A stretch of DNA of 64,000 bases. Origin: Spirochaetota bacterium (GTDB taxonomy: Bacteria > Spirochaetota > Spirochaetia > Treponematales > Treponemataceae). Below the pieces are notes generated by a model. The model searched no databases and was not told the origin of the DNA. It saw only the letters and a program-made list of their open reading frames with translations. A program made the position numbers and the translations under genes. Shown here piece after piece: positions 43,762 to 52,077 of the stretch. The stretch covers positions 14,943 through 78,942 of the forward strand of contig JAEWMY010000007.1 of assembly GCA_023393015.1 (NCBI GenBank), read 5' to 3'. Position 1 is the first letter of the stretch. Every line of letters starts with the position of its first letter.

Positions 43762-44425
43762 CGGATCCCCGCGCGGCCGGGAATCGAATTCGAGGCTCCT
43801 CCTTTCCTGGATCGCGGAGGGCATGGCCTCCGCCGGCGTCGCCGGAGAGATCGAGACGATCGACCTCGCGCGCGCGAACGACCTGCAAGCCCAGCGCGAG
43901 GCCTTTCTCGCGGCCGACGAGGTCGTGACGGTCATGCCGCTCTATACCGACTCGATGCCCGCGCTCGTCAAGCGCTTTATCGACTCGTTCGCCGACGCAC
44001 CCCGCGCGCGCCTCTCGGGAAAGCGCGTCGCCTTCGTCGTGCAGTCGGGTTTCCCCGAGAGCAAGCAAGGCGGGACCCTCGCCGCGTATCTCGCGCGTCT
44101 TTCGGCGCGGTGCGGCTGGACGCATCTGGGCACCGTCGTCAAGGGCGGCATCGAGGGAATCCGCATAATGCCCCCGCTGATGACGAACAAGACGCGCGAT
44201 CTCTTCCGCTCCGTGGGCGCCTCCGTCGTTCGCGACGGCCGGGTCGACCCCGCCGTCATCCGCGCGGCCGCGAGGCCCTACACGCTGAGCCCCCTCGCGC
44301 GTTTCTTCTTCCGCCTTCTCGCCCCGACGGGTCTGACGAACATGTACTGGCACATGAACATGAAAAAACACGGTGCCTACGAGCGCAGGTTCGACGCCCC
44401 CTACGGCGCGCCGTTCAAGGGATAA
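43742..44425 (+). CDS. Flavodoxin-like NAD(P)H oxidoreductase family protein
   Basis: This 227-residue protein has an N-terminal flavodoxin-like fold (MKRLLVNGSPRGRESNSRLL, VTVMPLYTDSMPALVKRFID, VAFVVQSGFPESKQGG). The C-terminal part of about 60 residues (PLARFFFRLLAPTGLTNMYW) is hydrophobic and may touch the membrane. It overlaps the previous gene by 20 nt, so translation is coupled. The pair under one TetR-type repressor suggests a two-enzyme reductive detoxification or redox step. No metal or cluster motif is seen, and the substrate cannot be given. Confidence 0.8.
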   Translation: MKRLLVNGSPRGRESNSRLLLSWIAEGMASAGVAGEIETIDLARANDLQAQREAFLAADEVVTVMPLYTDSMPALVKRFIDSFADAPRARLSGKRVAFVVQSGFPESKQGGTLAAYLARLSARCGWTHLGTVVKGGIEGIRIMPPLMTNKTRDLFRSVGASVVRDGRVDPAVIRAAARPYTLSPLARFFFRLLAPTGLTNMYWHMNMKKHGAYERRFDAPYGAPFKG

Positions 44426-44429
44426 CCCG

Positions 44430-45413
44430 TTACTCGCGGGACCAGCTTCGTTCGACTATGGCGCGCGCTCGATCGCCCGCGGGGCTTTCGTGGCGCAATA
44501 GTACGTGCGTTCCTTCGGGTATTGTGATTGCTTCAAGGGAACTCAGTCGTTCGCGCAGAAACGGGATGTTGTACGCGCCGTCAACGACGGTGTCGTTTTC
44601 TCCTTGCATGACGATAAACTCGCCTTCCATCGGCTCCCAGGCATCAAGCGTGCCGACAAAATCCCTCAGGGCAAAACACCACGAGATGGGCATCTTGTCC
44701 GGAGAGAGCGGATCCTTCTTTATCAGCTTGTAGAGCGTCTGATCTTTCGCAATTCCGCCGACCCTGCGGGGAAGCGTTTTCTTGAAAAGGCTGGCCACGC
44801 GCAACGTTGCCATCGACAGCTTCCATCGGTATGAACGCAGGAGCGGCGCCTCCATGATGACGAGCTCGAACGGGTTGCCGTTTTGCTGAACGTACATAAG
44901 GGCGCTCGTACAGCCGGTCGAATGCGCGATCACGCGCCAGGGCTTCGGCCAGTCCCTCGAACGCAGGACGCGGTCGAAGGCTTCGCGGTATTCCGCAAAG
45001 CTGGCGACGGTGGAGGGGCTACCGCCGGAAAGGCCGTGCCCCGGTAGGTCATAACCCGCGACAAGCCAGTTGCGGGATACACCGGCCGCCGCGAGGGGTA
45101 CTCGAAGCGCGGTATGCTCGAGATATCCGTGCAGTAAAAAGAGGGTTCCTGCGCAGGGAGCGTCCGTTTTCGGCGTGAAGGTATGAAGCGCTATCGCGGG
45201 CTCGGTCGACGCGCGCAGTAGTTCCATGCGCCACTCGCCAAGCTCGTCGTTCCATCCGTAAAATGCGCGGAAATCTGGGGAGTCGGGAGTCCATTCTTTC
45301 GGGGTTTCCGGCGACTCCATGGACGCGGCAAGACATGTCGTGAGTAATGGTACGAGCAATACGGCAAGGCAAAACCGGATTCGCGCGTGGAGCGTCTTGA
45401 ACTTGCTTTTCAA
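44430..45413 (-). CDS. Alpha/beta-hydrolase lipoprotein (lysophospholipase-like)
   Basis: This 327-residue protein has an alpha/beta-hydrolase fold. Features are LFLLHGYLEHTALRVPLAAAG (oxyanion loop), YDLPGHGLSGG, the nucleophile elbow IAHSTGCTSAL, the Asp in MQGENDTVV and the His in IPEGTHVLL. The best start is the TTG at 45413. It has GGAG six bases upstream and yields a basic n-region and lipobox (LKSKFKTLHARIRFCLAVLL, ending LTTC). The longer ATG frame at 45452 reads through an 11-T tract (11 As on the plus strand) and has a weaker ribosome site. It probably acts on lipids or esters at the envelope. Confidence 0.82.
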   Translation of the reverse strand: MKSKFKTLHARIRFCLAVLLVPLLTTCLAASMESPETPKEWTPDSPDFRAFYGWNDELGEWRMELLRASTEPAIALHTFTPKTDAPCAGTLFLLHGYLEHTALRVPLAAAGVSRNWLVAGYDLPGHGLSGGSPSTVASFAEYREAFDRVLRSRDWPKPWRVIAHSTGCTSALMYVQQNGNPFELVIMEAPLLRSYRWKLSMATLRVASLFKKTLPRRVGGIAKDQTLYKLIKKDPLSPDKMPISWCFALRDFVGTLDAWEPMEGEFIVMQGENDTVVDGAYNIPFLRERLSSLEAITIPEGTHVLLRHESPAGDRARAIVERSWSRE

Positions 45414-45620
45414 AGTATTCTCCGTCAGTGTTTTAAAAAAAAAAACCGCCATGAACTCTTTATAATGTGATTCTCCGAGTTTAAAACATTTCAGGCGTTT
45501 CGTAAAAGAGAGCGGTGTTGGTTTCGTCCGTCAACCGTGCCTTAAGTAAAAATACCCATCCCGGAGTCGGCAATCCGATGGTATACTGGTCGAAATGATT
45601 CTTCGGGACCGGATTTACGC

Positions 45621-46811
45621 ATGCTGTTGACGATTAAGCACAACCTCCATCTCCTCGTGGCCTTTCAGTCCTTGCTCTTTTTGCTCGTGCACTCGTCTCC
45701 GGCGTACCGGAAGTACCGGCATAACGTCTTTTTGGCCCTGTTTTTCCTGTTTCAGACGCTCTCGGAGTCGGGCGGTATTTTTCAGGACGTCACCAAGTAC
45801 GACCCCGCGACGCTCACCTTCCAGGGGGTGTCGCCCTTTATCTATTTCCGGTGCCTGCCGTTCGGATTCCTTGTCTTTCCCTTTTTGTACCTGTACGTGC
45901 TTTCCATCACCGACCGCGACTTCCGCCTCCGGCCGATACACCTCGTCCATACGGCCTTTTTCGTCGCGATCGGCGCCTTCATCGTCGCGGAGTTCCGTTC
46001 GAAGGGGATCATCGCCCTCATCATGATTTCGAGATACAACGACACCCTGTTTATCCGTCAGGATTATTACAACTTCAGGCTGTTGCACGTCCTGCAGCTG
46101 TATATCTACATATTGATGTGCTGTCGGCGCCTCGCCGTTCACCGAAAGACGATCAGGGACGTCTTCTCCTCGCTCAACGACGTGAACTTGAGGTGGCTCA
46201 AGGTCTTTCTCTGCCTTCTTTCCGCGTGGGGTCTTTTGGGGATCGCGACCCTCGTCGTCTATAACGTCAACTTCGCAAAGTATCCCCTGTCCTTCGTCGT
46301 CTTCTACGCCGTATTCCTCTGTGTCATGACCTACGCCTTCCTGCAATCTCTCTCCCAGCGCGAAATCGACCTGCCGGGATCGACGCACGCGGAACGGAAG
46401 TACGAACGGAATCCGCTCAGCTTTGAGGAGAGCGAGCGGCATCTCGAACGACTCGTCTCTTATATGGAAGAAAAGCAGCCGTTCCTGAACCCTGACGTCA
46501 CCATCAACGACCTCGCGAAGGGCACGAAGATCAGTTCGCACACGATCTCGCAGGTGCTCAATACGAGGCTCAACCAGAACTTCTACGACTTCGTCAATTC
46601 CTACCGCGTCAACGAGAGCCTTCGCCTGCTCGCCGATACGGCCGACCGGCGGAAGACGATTATCGAGATACTCTTCGAGTCCGGCTTCAACAGCAAGTCG
46701 ACCTTCAATTCCGCCTTCAAGAAGCATACCGGCATGACCCCCTCCGAGTTCAAACGACGTAAAGACCCCGGCTCGGGTTCGAACGCCGCCCGCTCCCCGA
46801 ACGCCAGCTGA
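45621..46811 (+). CDS. Membrane-anchored AraC-family regulator
   Basis: This 396-residue protein has about seven hydrophobic segments in its first 235 residues. A C-terminal AraC/XylS DNA-binding domain follows (about 285-380) with two HTH motifs (TINDLAKGTKISSHTISQVL and IIEILFESGFNSKSTFNSAF, ending HTGMTPSEFKRR). The sensor half may respond to a membrane or extracellular cue, as in other membrane AraC proteins of spirochaetes and Bacteroidetes. It lies just upstream of the ABC importer at 47131 in the same direction. The two identical TAATTAG-containing repeats between them are candidate targets (inference). No clear ribosome site precedes its ATG. Confidence 0.9.
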   Translation: MLLTIKHNLHLLVAFQSLLFLLVHSSPAYRKYRHNVFLALFFLFQTLSESGGIFQDVTKYDPATLTFQGVSPFIYFRCLPFGFLVFPFLYLYVLSITDRDFRLRPIHLVHTAFFVAIGAFIVAEFRSKGIIALIMISRYNDTLFIRQDYYNFRLLHVLQLYIYILMCCRRLAVHRKTIRDVFSSLNDVNLRWLKVFLCLLSAWGLLGIATLVVYNVNFAKYPLSFVVFYAVFLCVMTYAFLQSLSQREIDLPGSTHAERKYERNPLSFEESERHLERLVSYMEEKQPFLNPDVTINDLAKGTKISSHTISQVLNTRLNQNFYDFVNSYRVNESLRLLADTADRRKTIIEILFESGFNSKSTFNSAFKKHTGMTPSEFKRRKDPGSGSNAARSPNAS

Positions 46812-46864
46812 CCGTTACCCCGCGTTCCGGTCCGTTTCCCGCGATTTTTCCGTCAATCCGTCTC

Positions 46865-46879
46865 AACTAATTAGCTCGG
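46865..46879 (+). repeat. Direct repeat copy 1 (AraC-site candidate)
   Basis: AACTAATTAGCTCGG is identical to the copy at 47018-47032, 153 bp away. It contains the palindrome CTAATTAG in an otherwise GC-rich background. Confidence 0.6.
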
Positions 46880-46963
46880 CCGATCGCGCCCGCGATCCGT
46901 CGTATTCTCACGTCGGAAACGCGAAACGGTGTCACCGCGTTCGTGCTTTTCTTCATCTTTCTT

Positions 46964-46993
46964 ACCGGCCGTACGGGGGTCCGTGCGGCCGGT
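46964..46993. repeat. Strong inverted repeat / stem-loop in the importer leader
   Basis: The 13-nt arms at 46964-46976 (ACCGGCCGTACGG) and 46981-46993 (CCGTGCGGCCGGT) pair with one G-T wobble around a GGGT loop. No T-run follows, so it may be a structured leader or a weak terminator for the AraC-type gene. Confidence 0.65.
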
Positions 46994-47013
46994 CCTCTTT
47001 CAAAAGAAAGAGG
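46994..47013. repeat. Second inverted repeat in the importer leader
   Basis: CCTCTTTC (46994-47001) and GAAAGAGG (47006-47013) are perfect arms around AAAA, directly abutting the preceding stem-loop. Confidence 0.6.
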
Positions 47014-47017
47014 TACG

Positions 47018-47032
47018 AACTAATTAGCTCGG
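47018..47032 (+). repeat. Direct repeat copy 2 (AraC-site candidate)
   Basis: AACTAATTAGCTCGG is an exact second copy of the repeat at 46865-46879. It ends 98 nt upstream of the binding-protein start, a suitable place for an activator site. Confidence 0.6.
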
Positions 47033-47130
47033 GCGCGCGTACGCGGAAACGGGTCGTACACTCGGGACAGATAGGGAACCGACGGGCGGTTATTCCCGCC
47101 GGTTCGAGACTACGAAAAAAGGAGAGAGAC

Positions 47131-48402
47131 ATGAAACGGATCGTTTTGGTGTTGACGGCCGTCGCGCTCATGACCACGGTCGGATGCGGACAAAAGGCGG
47201 CTCAGGGCGGGAAGGGCGGGCAGGTAACGCTGACCGTGTGGGCGTGCGACGGGGGCAACGAACAGGACCCGCAGCAATCCTATACCTTCGACATGATAAA
47301 GAACTTCCAGGCGCAAAACCCCGACATCAAGCTTGACTGGGTGGCCCTCGGGACGGCGGGTTCCGCGCTCAACGACAGGTTGAAGGTCGCCATGGCGAAC
47401 GACCAGCCGCCCGACGTCTTCCAGAGTTGGGGCGGCTCGTTCATGGGCGCCTTCGCCGACGGAGGAAAACTCCTTGACCTCACGGCGGAGCTTTCCGACC
47501 TCCCGGTTAGCGAGGCGGCCCGCAAGGCGATGAGCTGGAACGGCAAGATCTACGGTATCGCGCCGTTCTTCGGAATCGCCGGCCTCTACGTGAACGAGGG
47601 ACTGTTCAAGCAGTACGGGCTCGAGGTTCCGAAGACGATCGAGGAGTTCGAGGGCGTCTGCGACAAGCTTCTCGCCGCGGGCGTACAGCCCCTCGCGTGC
47701 GGTTCGCGCGACAAGTGGCCGCTCCTGCATACCTACATGTACCTGGTCAACCGGTTCGGCGGGGACATCTTCGCGCGGACCGTGAAGCGCGAGGCCGGCT
47801 TTACCGAGGACCCGTACGTTAAGGCCGCGGAAAAGATCAAGGAGTGGGCCGCCAAGGGTTACTACGGCCCGAAGCCGCTCGCGGAAAGCTACGCCGACGC
47901 GCAGCTTCTCATGCAGACGGGCAAGGCGGCCATGATACTCTCGGGCTCCTGGCTCGCCGGCCTCTTCAGCGACGCGACTTCGACCGACCAGACCATCGGC
48001 TTTTACGCGGTGCCCGTGGCCGACGGCGGCTTGGGAACCGCGCGGGACTTGATGGGCATGACCGACATCGGCTACGCGGCGTCGAACGCGGCGGCGTCGA
48101 AGAAGGACGCGGTCGTCCGCTTCATGAAGTACGCGATGAGCGTAGAGGCCCTCAAGAGCGAGAAAGGACGCACCGCCTCGGTGCCCGGCGTGGAGCCCCC
48201 CACCAGGATTACCGGCATGGCGAGCGCGGTGTTTACCGGCGCGAAATCCGTGCAGGCGTGGTGGGACCAGGACCTTCCGCCGGCCGTATCGGGACCGGTG
48301 AACGACACGATCCAGAACTTCATGCTCCCCGGAGTCGACGTGAAGGCGGAACTCGGGAAACTTGACCGCCTGGTTACGGAGAATCTCGGCGCCCTGAAAT
48401 AG
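47131..48402 (+). CDS. Sugar ABC transporter substrate-binding lipoprotein
   Basis: This 423-residue family-1 solute-binding protein has a lipobox in its signal (ALMTTVGC, then GQKAAQGG), so it would be lipid-anchored. The mature protein shows the usual domain-1 features (QVTLTVWACDGGN, FQAQNPDIKLDWV, DRLKVAMANDQPPDVFQSWG) and the inter-lobe hinge GKAAMILSGSWLAG. It leads a CUT1-type importer and is followed by a stem-loop and two permease genes. Its substrate is unknown. Oligosaccharides from glucan or xylan breakdown are likely from the setting. It has a good AAAGGAGAG ribosome site. Confidence 0.93.
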   Translation: MKRIVLVLTAVALMTTVGCGQKAAQGGKGGQVTLTVWACDGGNEQDPQQSYTFDMIKNFQAQNPDIKLDWVALGTAGSALNDRLKVAMANDQPPDVFQSWGGSFMGAFADGGKLLDLTAELSDLPVSEAARKAMSWNGKIYGIAPFFGIAGLYVNEGLFKQYGLEVPKTIEEFEGVCDKLLAAGVQPLACGSRDKWPLLHTYMYLVNRFGGDIFARTVKREAGFTEDPYVKAAEKIKEWAAKGYYGPKPLAESYADAQLLMQTGKAAMILSGSWLAGLFSDATSTDQTIGFYAVPVADGGLGTARDLMGMTDIGYAASNAAASKKDAVVRFMKYAMSVEALKSEKGRTASVPGVEPPTRITGMASAVFTGAKSVQAWWDQDLPPAVSGPVNDTIQNFMLPGVDVKAELGKLDRLVTENLGALK

Positions 48403-48413
48403 GCACTCGGATC

Positions 48414-48455
48414 CCGTTTCCGGTTTCGCGCGGCGACGCGCGATACCGGGAACGG
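48414..48455. other. Intercistronic stem-loop between binding-protein and permease genes
   Basis: An outer stem (CCGTTTCCGGT at 48414-48424 with ACCGGGAACGG at 48445-48455, one G-T pair) encloses a T-T mismatch. Inside is a 7-bp TCGCGCG/CGCGCGA stem with a GCGA tetraloop. No T-run follows. It mirrors the hairpin at 1636-1671 in the first importer operon. Confidence 0.7.
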
Positions 48456-48516
48456 TTCCGTCGCGTCGACGAAACGGCGCCGGCAACGCGGCGCCCGCAA
48501 CACGGAGGGTAACGAA

Positions 48517-49428
48517 ATGAAGAACAGTCCAACTTCAGCAACCAACGCGCGCTCTCGCCGTTCCGCGGAAAACGCCTTCAGGGCATTCATGATATCGCCG
48601 GCGCTTCTCATGCTCGGCGTGTTCATGTTCTACCCGATCTTCGAGACGTTCCGCCTCTCGTTAACGAACTCGAGCGCGCTCGCCGAAGTAAAATACGTCG
48701 GACTGAGCAACTATGCCTATCTCTTCTCGAACGCCGACTTCCTCGCGGGGCTGTGGCACGCGATACAGTGGGCCTTCTTCAGCGTCGTCATACAGGTGCC
48801 GCTCGCGTTCTGCATCGCGTACGCCTGCGTCTCGCTCAAGACGCCGCTCGTCCGCTGGCTCAGGAGCGTTTACTACCTCGGCAACGTGATCCCGGTCGCG
48901 ATCGTCTGCATGATCGCCTTGTTCGTGTTCGGGCCGAACACCGGCGCGATCGTGACGCTCGCCGACAAACTCGGGTGGAAGTGGCTCGCCGGGATAGATT
49001 TTACCGGAAGCGCGAAACACGCTTTCCCGACGCTTTTCGGCGTGGCGACATGGGCGTACATCGGCTTCGGCATCGTGTATCTCATGTCGAGTATCGACCA
49101 GATACCGGCCGAGGTTACCGAGGCGGCCATGATCGACGGTGCGAACCGTTGGCAGATGGCGCGGTATATCGTCCTTCCGCAGGCGGGATACGCGGTGCGC
49201 ATTCAAGCGCTCCTCGCGGTCGTCGGAAGCATCCGGCTTTTCGATTTGCCCTGGCTTATAACCGTCGGCGGGCCCGGCAACAGCACGACCACGCTCGGCA
49301 TCGAGCTCTACAAGCAGGGCTTTCTCAACTGGCGGTACGGACTCGGCGCGGCAATCGGGGTGGTGATCTTCCTGCTCTCGCTTGGGTTTACGGTTCTTCA
49401 GTTTTCGGTAAAACCGGAAAACGACTAG
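48517..49428 (+). CDS. Sugar ABC transporter permease, MalF type
   Basis: This 303-residue integral membrane protein has six predicted helices (first at about 24-44, MISPALLMLGVFMFYPIFET). The EAA loop is EVTEAAMIDGANRWQMARYI, and GGPGNSTTTLGIELYKQGF is the usual C-terminal substrate-pathway segment. It starts behind GGAGGG, 114 nt after the binding-protein gene with a stem-loop in between. It forms a heterodimer with the next gene's product. No ATPase gene is present, as in the importer at 511-3024. Confidence 0.93.
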   Translation: MKNSPTSATNARSRRSAENAFRAFMISPALLMLGVFMFYPIFETFRLSLTNSSALAEVKYVGLSNYAYLFSNADFLAGLWHAIQWAFFSVVIQVPLAFCIAYACVSLKTPLVRWLRSVYYLGNVIPVAIVCMIALFVFGPNTGAIVTLADKLGWKWLAGIDFTGSAKHAFPTLFGVATWAYIGFGIVYLMSSIDQIPAEVTEAAMIDGANRWQMARYIVLPQAGYAVRIQALLAVVGSIRLFDLPWLITVGGPGNSTTTLGIELYKQGFLNWRYGLGAAIGVVIFLLSLGFTVLQFSVKPEND

Positions 49429-49446
49429 TCTTGAAAGGGAGGAATC

Positions 49447-50358
49447 ATGGCTGACTTACTTGATATGGACGGAGCGAGGGTCGTTCGCGCGCGTGCGGAC
49501 CACGGACCGGTCGCGGGGCGGCGGCGCGAGGGGATGTCGCTCTCCGTCGCGACAGTACACGTCTTTCTGGTGCTGCTCGCGGCGCTATTCGTCGTCCCCC
49601 TGATACTGCCCTTGCTTTTCGCGTTCAAGACGCGTCTCGAGTTCGCCTACAATCCCTGGGCGCTTCCGAAGAAGCTGGACTTCTCGAATTTCGTGTGGGC
49701 GTGGAACTCGGTAAAAATCGGCAAGTCGATGGCGAACAGCCTCGTCGTCTGCGCGGGCACCATCCTGCTCACCGTTCCCCTCTCGGCGATGGCGGGCTAC
49801 GCCTTCTCGAAATTCCGCACGAGCGTGACGGACGTCGTCTTCTATCTCGTGATGTCGGGATTTTTCATTCCCGTGCAGATGGTGCTCATCCCGCTCGTCC
49901 GGATCAACACCGCGATCGGGCTCATCAATACCCTGCCCGGACTGATACTGCCGCTCGCCTCGTTCGGCATACCCTTCTGGACGATGATCTTCCGCGCCTT
50001 CTTCAACAAGACGCCGAACGACCTCATCGAGTCGGCGAGGATAGACGGCGCCGGGCACTGGCGGACCTTCTTCCTGATAATGCTGCCGCTCGCCCGGCCG
50101 GTTCTCGTCATGTCGACGCTCCTCACCTTTTTCGGCGCGTGGAGCGACTTCCTCCTCGGATTCATCTTCATCAACGACCCGGACCTTTTCACGGTCCAGC
50201 TGAAGGTACAGTCGCTCATGGGGACGACCGGCAACAACTACTTTCCGCAGTACTCCGCGGCCCTCCTGATCTCCGTCGCGCCGACGGTATTGCTGTATCT
50301 CCTGTTCCACCGGCAGATCATGAAGGGCGCCATGCTCGGCGGCGCGCTCAAGGGGTAA
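49447..50358 (+). CDS. Sugar ABC transporter permease, MalG type
   Basis: This 303-residue partner permease has a roughly 38-residue charged N-terminal tail before helix 1 (VHVFLVLLAALFVVPLILPL). The EAA loop is DLIESARIDGAGHWRTFFLI, and SMANSLVVCAGTILLTVPLS is typical of MalG/UgpE. The ATG at 49447 is supported by GGGAGG; an internal ATG (MSLSVATVHV) would give a shorter N-tail. It follows the other permease by 18 nt. Its last 11 nt overlap the end of the convergent UshA-like gene. Confidence 0.92.
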   Translation: MADLLDMDGARVVRARADHGPVAGRRREGMSLSVATVHVFLVLLAALFVVPLILPLLFAFKTRLEFAYNPWALPKKLDFSNFVWAWNSVKIGKSMANSLVVCAGTILLTVPLSAMAGYAFSKFRTSVTDVVFYLVMSGFFIPVQMVLIPLVRINTAIGLINTLPGLILPLASFGIPFWTMIFRAFFNKTPNDLIESARIDGAGHWRTFFLIMLPLARPVLVMSTLLTFFGAWSDFLLGFIFINDPDLFTVQLKVQSLMGTTGNNYFPQYSAALLISVAPTVLLYLLFHRQIMKGAMLGGALKG

Positions 50359-51952
50359 TTCCTCCCAGCACCGTGATGCGGCCGTCCGTCGCGGGAACGA
50401 GCGTCTTTGTCTCCGCCGCGTAGGCGATGACTATGTCACGCAGGGTCGTGGAGGTGTTCCACGACGAGACGTTGTCGGCGAGTACGGTATAGCCGTCTCC
50501 TCCCGCCATGAGGTAGTCGTTCGTCGCGAAGGTGTAGAGGGCCTCGGGATCGACGCTCTTGCCGTTAATCGTGAGGTCCTTGAGGACTCCCTTGCCGTCG
50601 GCGCCGGTGTAGTCGATCGTATAGCGAGCGGCCGCGGAAACTTGCGCCCAGCCGCCGGCGCCTCGCGGAATCGAGGCGATATAACGGAAGAGACGGATGA
50701 CGTCCGCGCCTTTCATCGTCGTGAGGTACATCCAGTTGTCGAAGGGGAGCACCGTCGCGATCTGTTCGCGCGTGACCGGACCCGCGGGAAGCTCGGCGCG
50801 GATGTTGCCGCCGTTGGTAAAGGCGAAATCGACTTTTTTCCGAAGCGCGTTCCCGACGTACCAGACGGTCGCGTCGTTGACCATGTTCCCGAGGGCGATC
50901 TCCTTCTTGCGCGAGAGCCGGTCACCGAACTCGAAGCGTTCCCGAGCATGGGCAACGACCTCCTTGAGACTCGCGTCGGCCTTTTCCCTGTAGGGAGCGA
51001 TGAGGGCCGCGACGGCGGGATCGGGGGCGTATGTCATGTTTTCCTTGTCGTTGATCCTGACCGGCTTCCACGAAAATGAAACCTTTTTACCGTCGCTGAT
51101 TTCCATAATTCCCCGTCCCACGTACTTGCCCCATTCCGCGGCCGACACGACGGGCGTGCCTTCGACCATGACGGGCTCTTCGAGGAAGCTGTGCGAGTGC
51201 CCGTCGACGACGAGGTCGACGCCGCGTACCGCGCGCGCGAGGTCGAGGGAGCTTGCGTGCCCTTCGGCCTCCGCGGCGAGGCCCATGTGAACGAGGGCGA
51301 TGACGATGTCGCACTTCTCGACCTCCCGGAGTGCCGCGACCGTCTCGCGGGCCGTATCGATCTCGTCGAGAAAGACGAGGCCCTTGTCCGGGCTCGCGAT
51401 CCCGACGGTTCGCCGCGTGGTGATGCCGAAGACGCCGACGCGGAATCCCTCGAAGTCCTTGACGACATACGGCGCGGCAAGCGGTTTTCCTCCGGCTTTT
51501 CGTATGTTGGCGGAGATCCACGGGAAGGTCGCGAGCCTCATCTGGCGGTCCAGAGTCGCCATGTCGCGGTCGAACTCGTGGTTGCCGAGGGTTACCGCGT
51601 CGTAACCCATGAGGTTATATGCCTTTATGTCGATCTCGGCCTTGAAGGCGTTCGAGAGGGCCGTTCCGGTGTTGATGTCGCCGGCGTCGAGGAGGAGAAC
51701 GTTGCCGCCGGCCGCGCGTATCTCCCGCACGAAGGTCGCGCGCTCCGCAAGGCCCCCGACGCCGTTCGCCGGGAGTATCGCTCCGTGGTGGTCGTTCGTG
51801 TGCAGGATGACGAGTTCGTACGTCTTGCCCGCCTCGCGGGCGACCGGGACGACCGGCGCGCCTCCCGCGCACGAGACGAGCGGGAACGACGCGATTGACG
51901 CGACAAAGACGAGAAGGGCGAGCGCCGTGACGGGCTTCCGTATTTTTTTCAT
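50348..51952 (-). CDS. 5'-nucleotidase / UshA-family lipoprotein
   Basis: This 534-residue lipoprotein (signal ending in FPLVSC) has the calcineurin-like metallophosphatase domain (about 45-290). The signatures are LHTNDHHGAILP, LLDAGD, VTLGNHEFD and VDGHSHS, whose Asp and His residues bind two metals. A C-terminal 5-nucleotidase domain (about 320-530) has NGGNIRAELPAG and ATNDYLMAGGDGY for nucleotide binding. The typical reaction is 5'-nucleotide to nucleoside plus phosphate at the cell surface. It has a GGAGG ribosome site and is convergent with the importer operon, with an 11-nt overlap. Confidence 0.93.
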   Translation of the reverse strand: MKKIRKPVTALALLVFVASIASFPLVSCAGGAPVVPVAREAGKTYELVILHTNDHHGAILPANGVGGLAERATFVREIRAAGGNVLLLDAGDINTGTALSNAFKAEIDIKAYNLMGYDAVTLGNHEFDRDMATLDRQMRLATFPWISANIRKAGGKPLAAPYVVKDFEGFRVGVFGITTRRTVGIASPDKGLVFLDEIDTARETVAALREVEKCDIVIALVHMGLAAEAEGHASSLDLARAVRGVDLVVDGHSHSFLEEPVMVEGTPVVSAAEWGKYVGRGIMEISDGKKVSFSWKPVRINDKENMTYAPDPAVAALIAPYREKADASLKEVVAHARERFEFGDRLSRKKEIALGNMVNDATVWYVGNALRKKVDFAFTNGGNIRAELPAGPVTREQIATVLPFDNWMYLTTMKGADVIRLFRYIASIPRGAGGWAQVSAAARYTIDYTGADGKGVLKDLTINGKSVDPEALYTFATNDYLMAGGDGYTVLADNVSSWNTSTTLRDIVIAYAAETKTLVPATDGRITVLGGITP

Positions 51953-52077
51953 AAGTTCCTCCGGGATTCGAGTATACCGCCGAATCCTAAAAAACGTCGA
52001 GTCAATTTCCCTTCGATACGCTACAGTAAAGACGTCTTCCGGAAGACGACATATTCAATTCGCGAGGCGGATTACCG

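Larger units (their letters stand above)
46812..47130. other. 319-nt intergenic region upstream of the second sugar importer
   Basis: This gap between the AraC-type gene and the binding-protein gene has no coding frame of note. It holds two copies of a 15-bp direct repeat and two adjoining strong inverted repeats, listed separately. It ends with AAAGGAGAGAG, the ribosome site of the binding-protein gene. It is likely a regulatory leader, either promoter-proximal binding sites or an RNA structure. Confidence 0.6.

Noticed and set aside
45435..45445. An 11-A tract as a phase-variation switch
   Set aside because: The better start codon of the hydrolase (TTG at 45413) lies downstream, so tract length would not change the protein.
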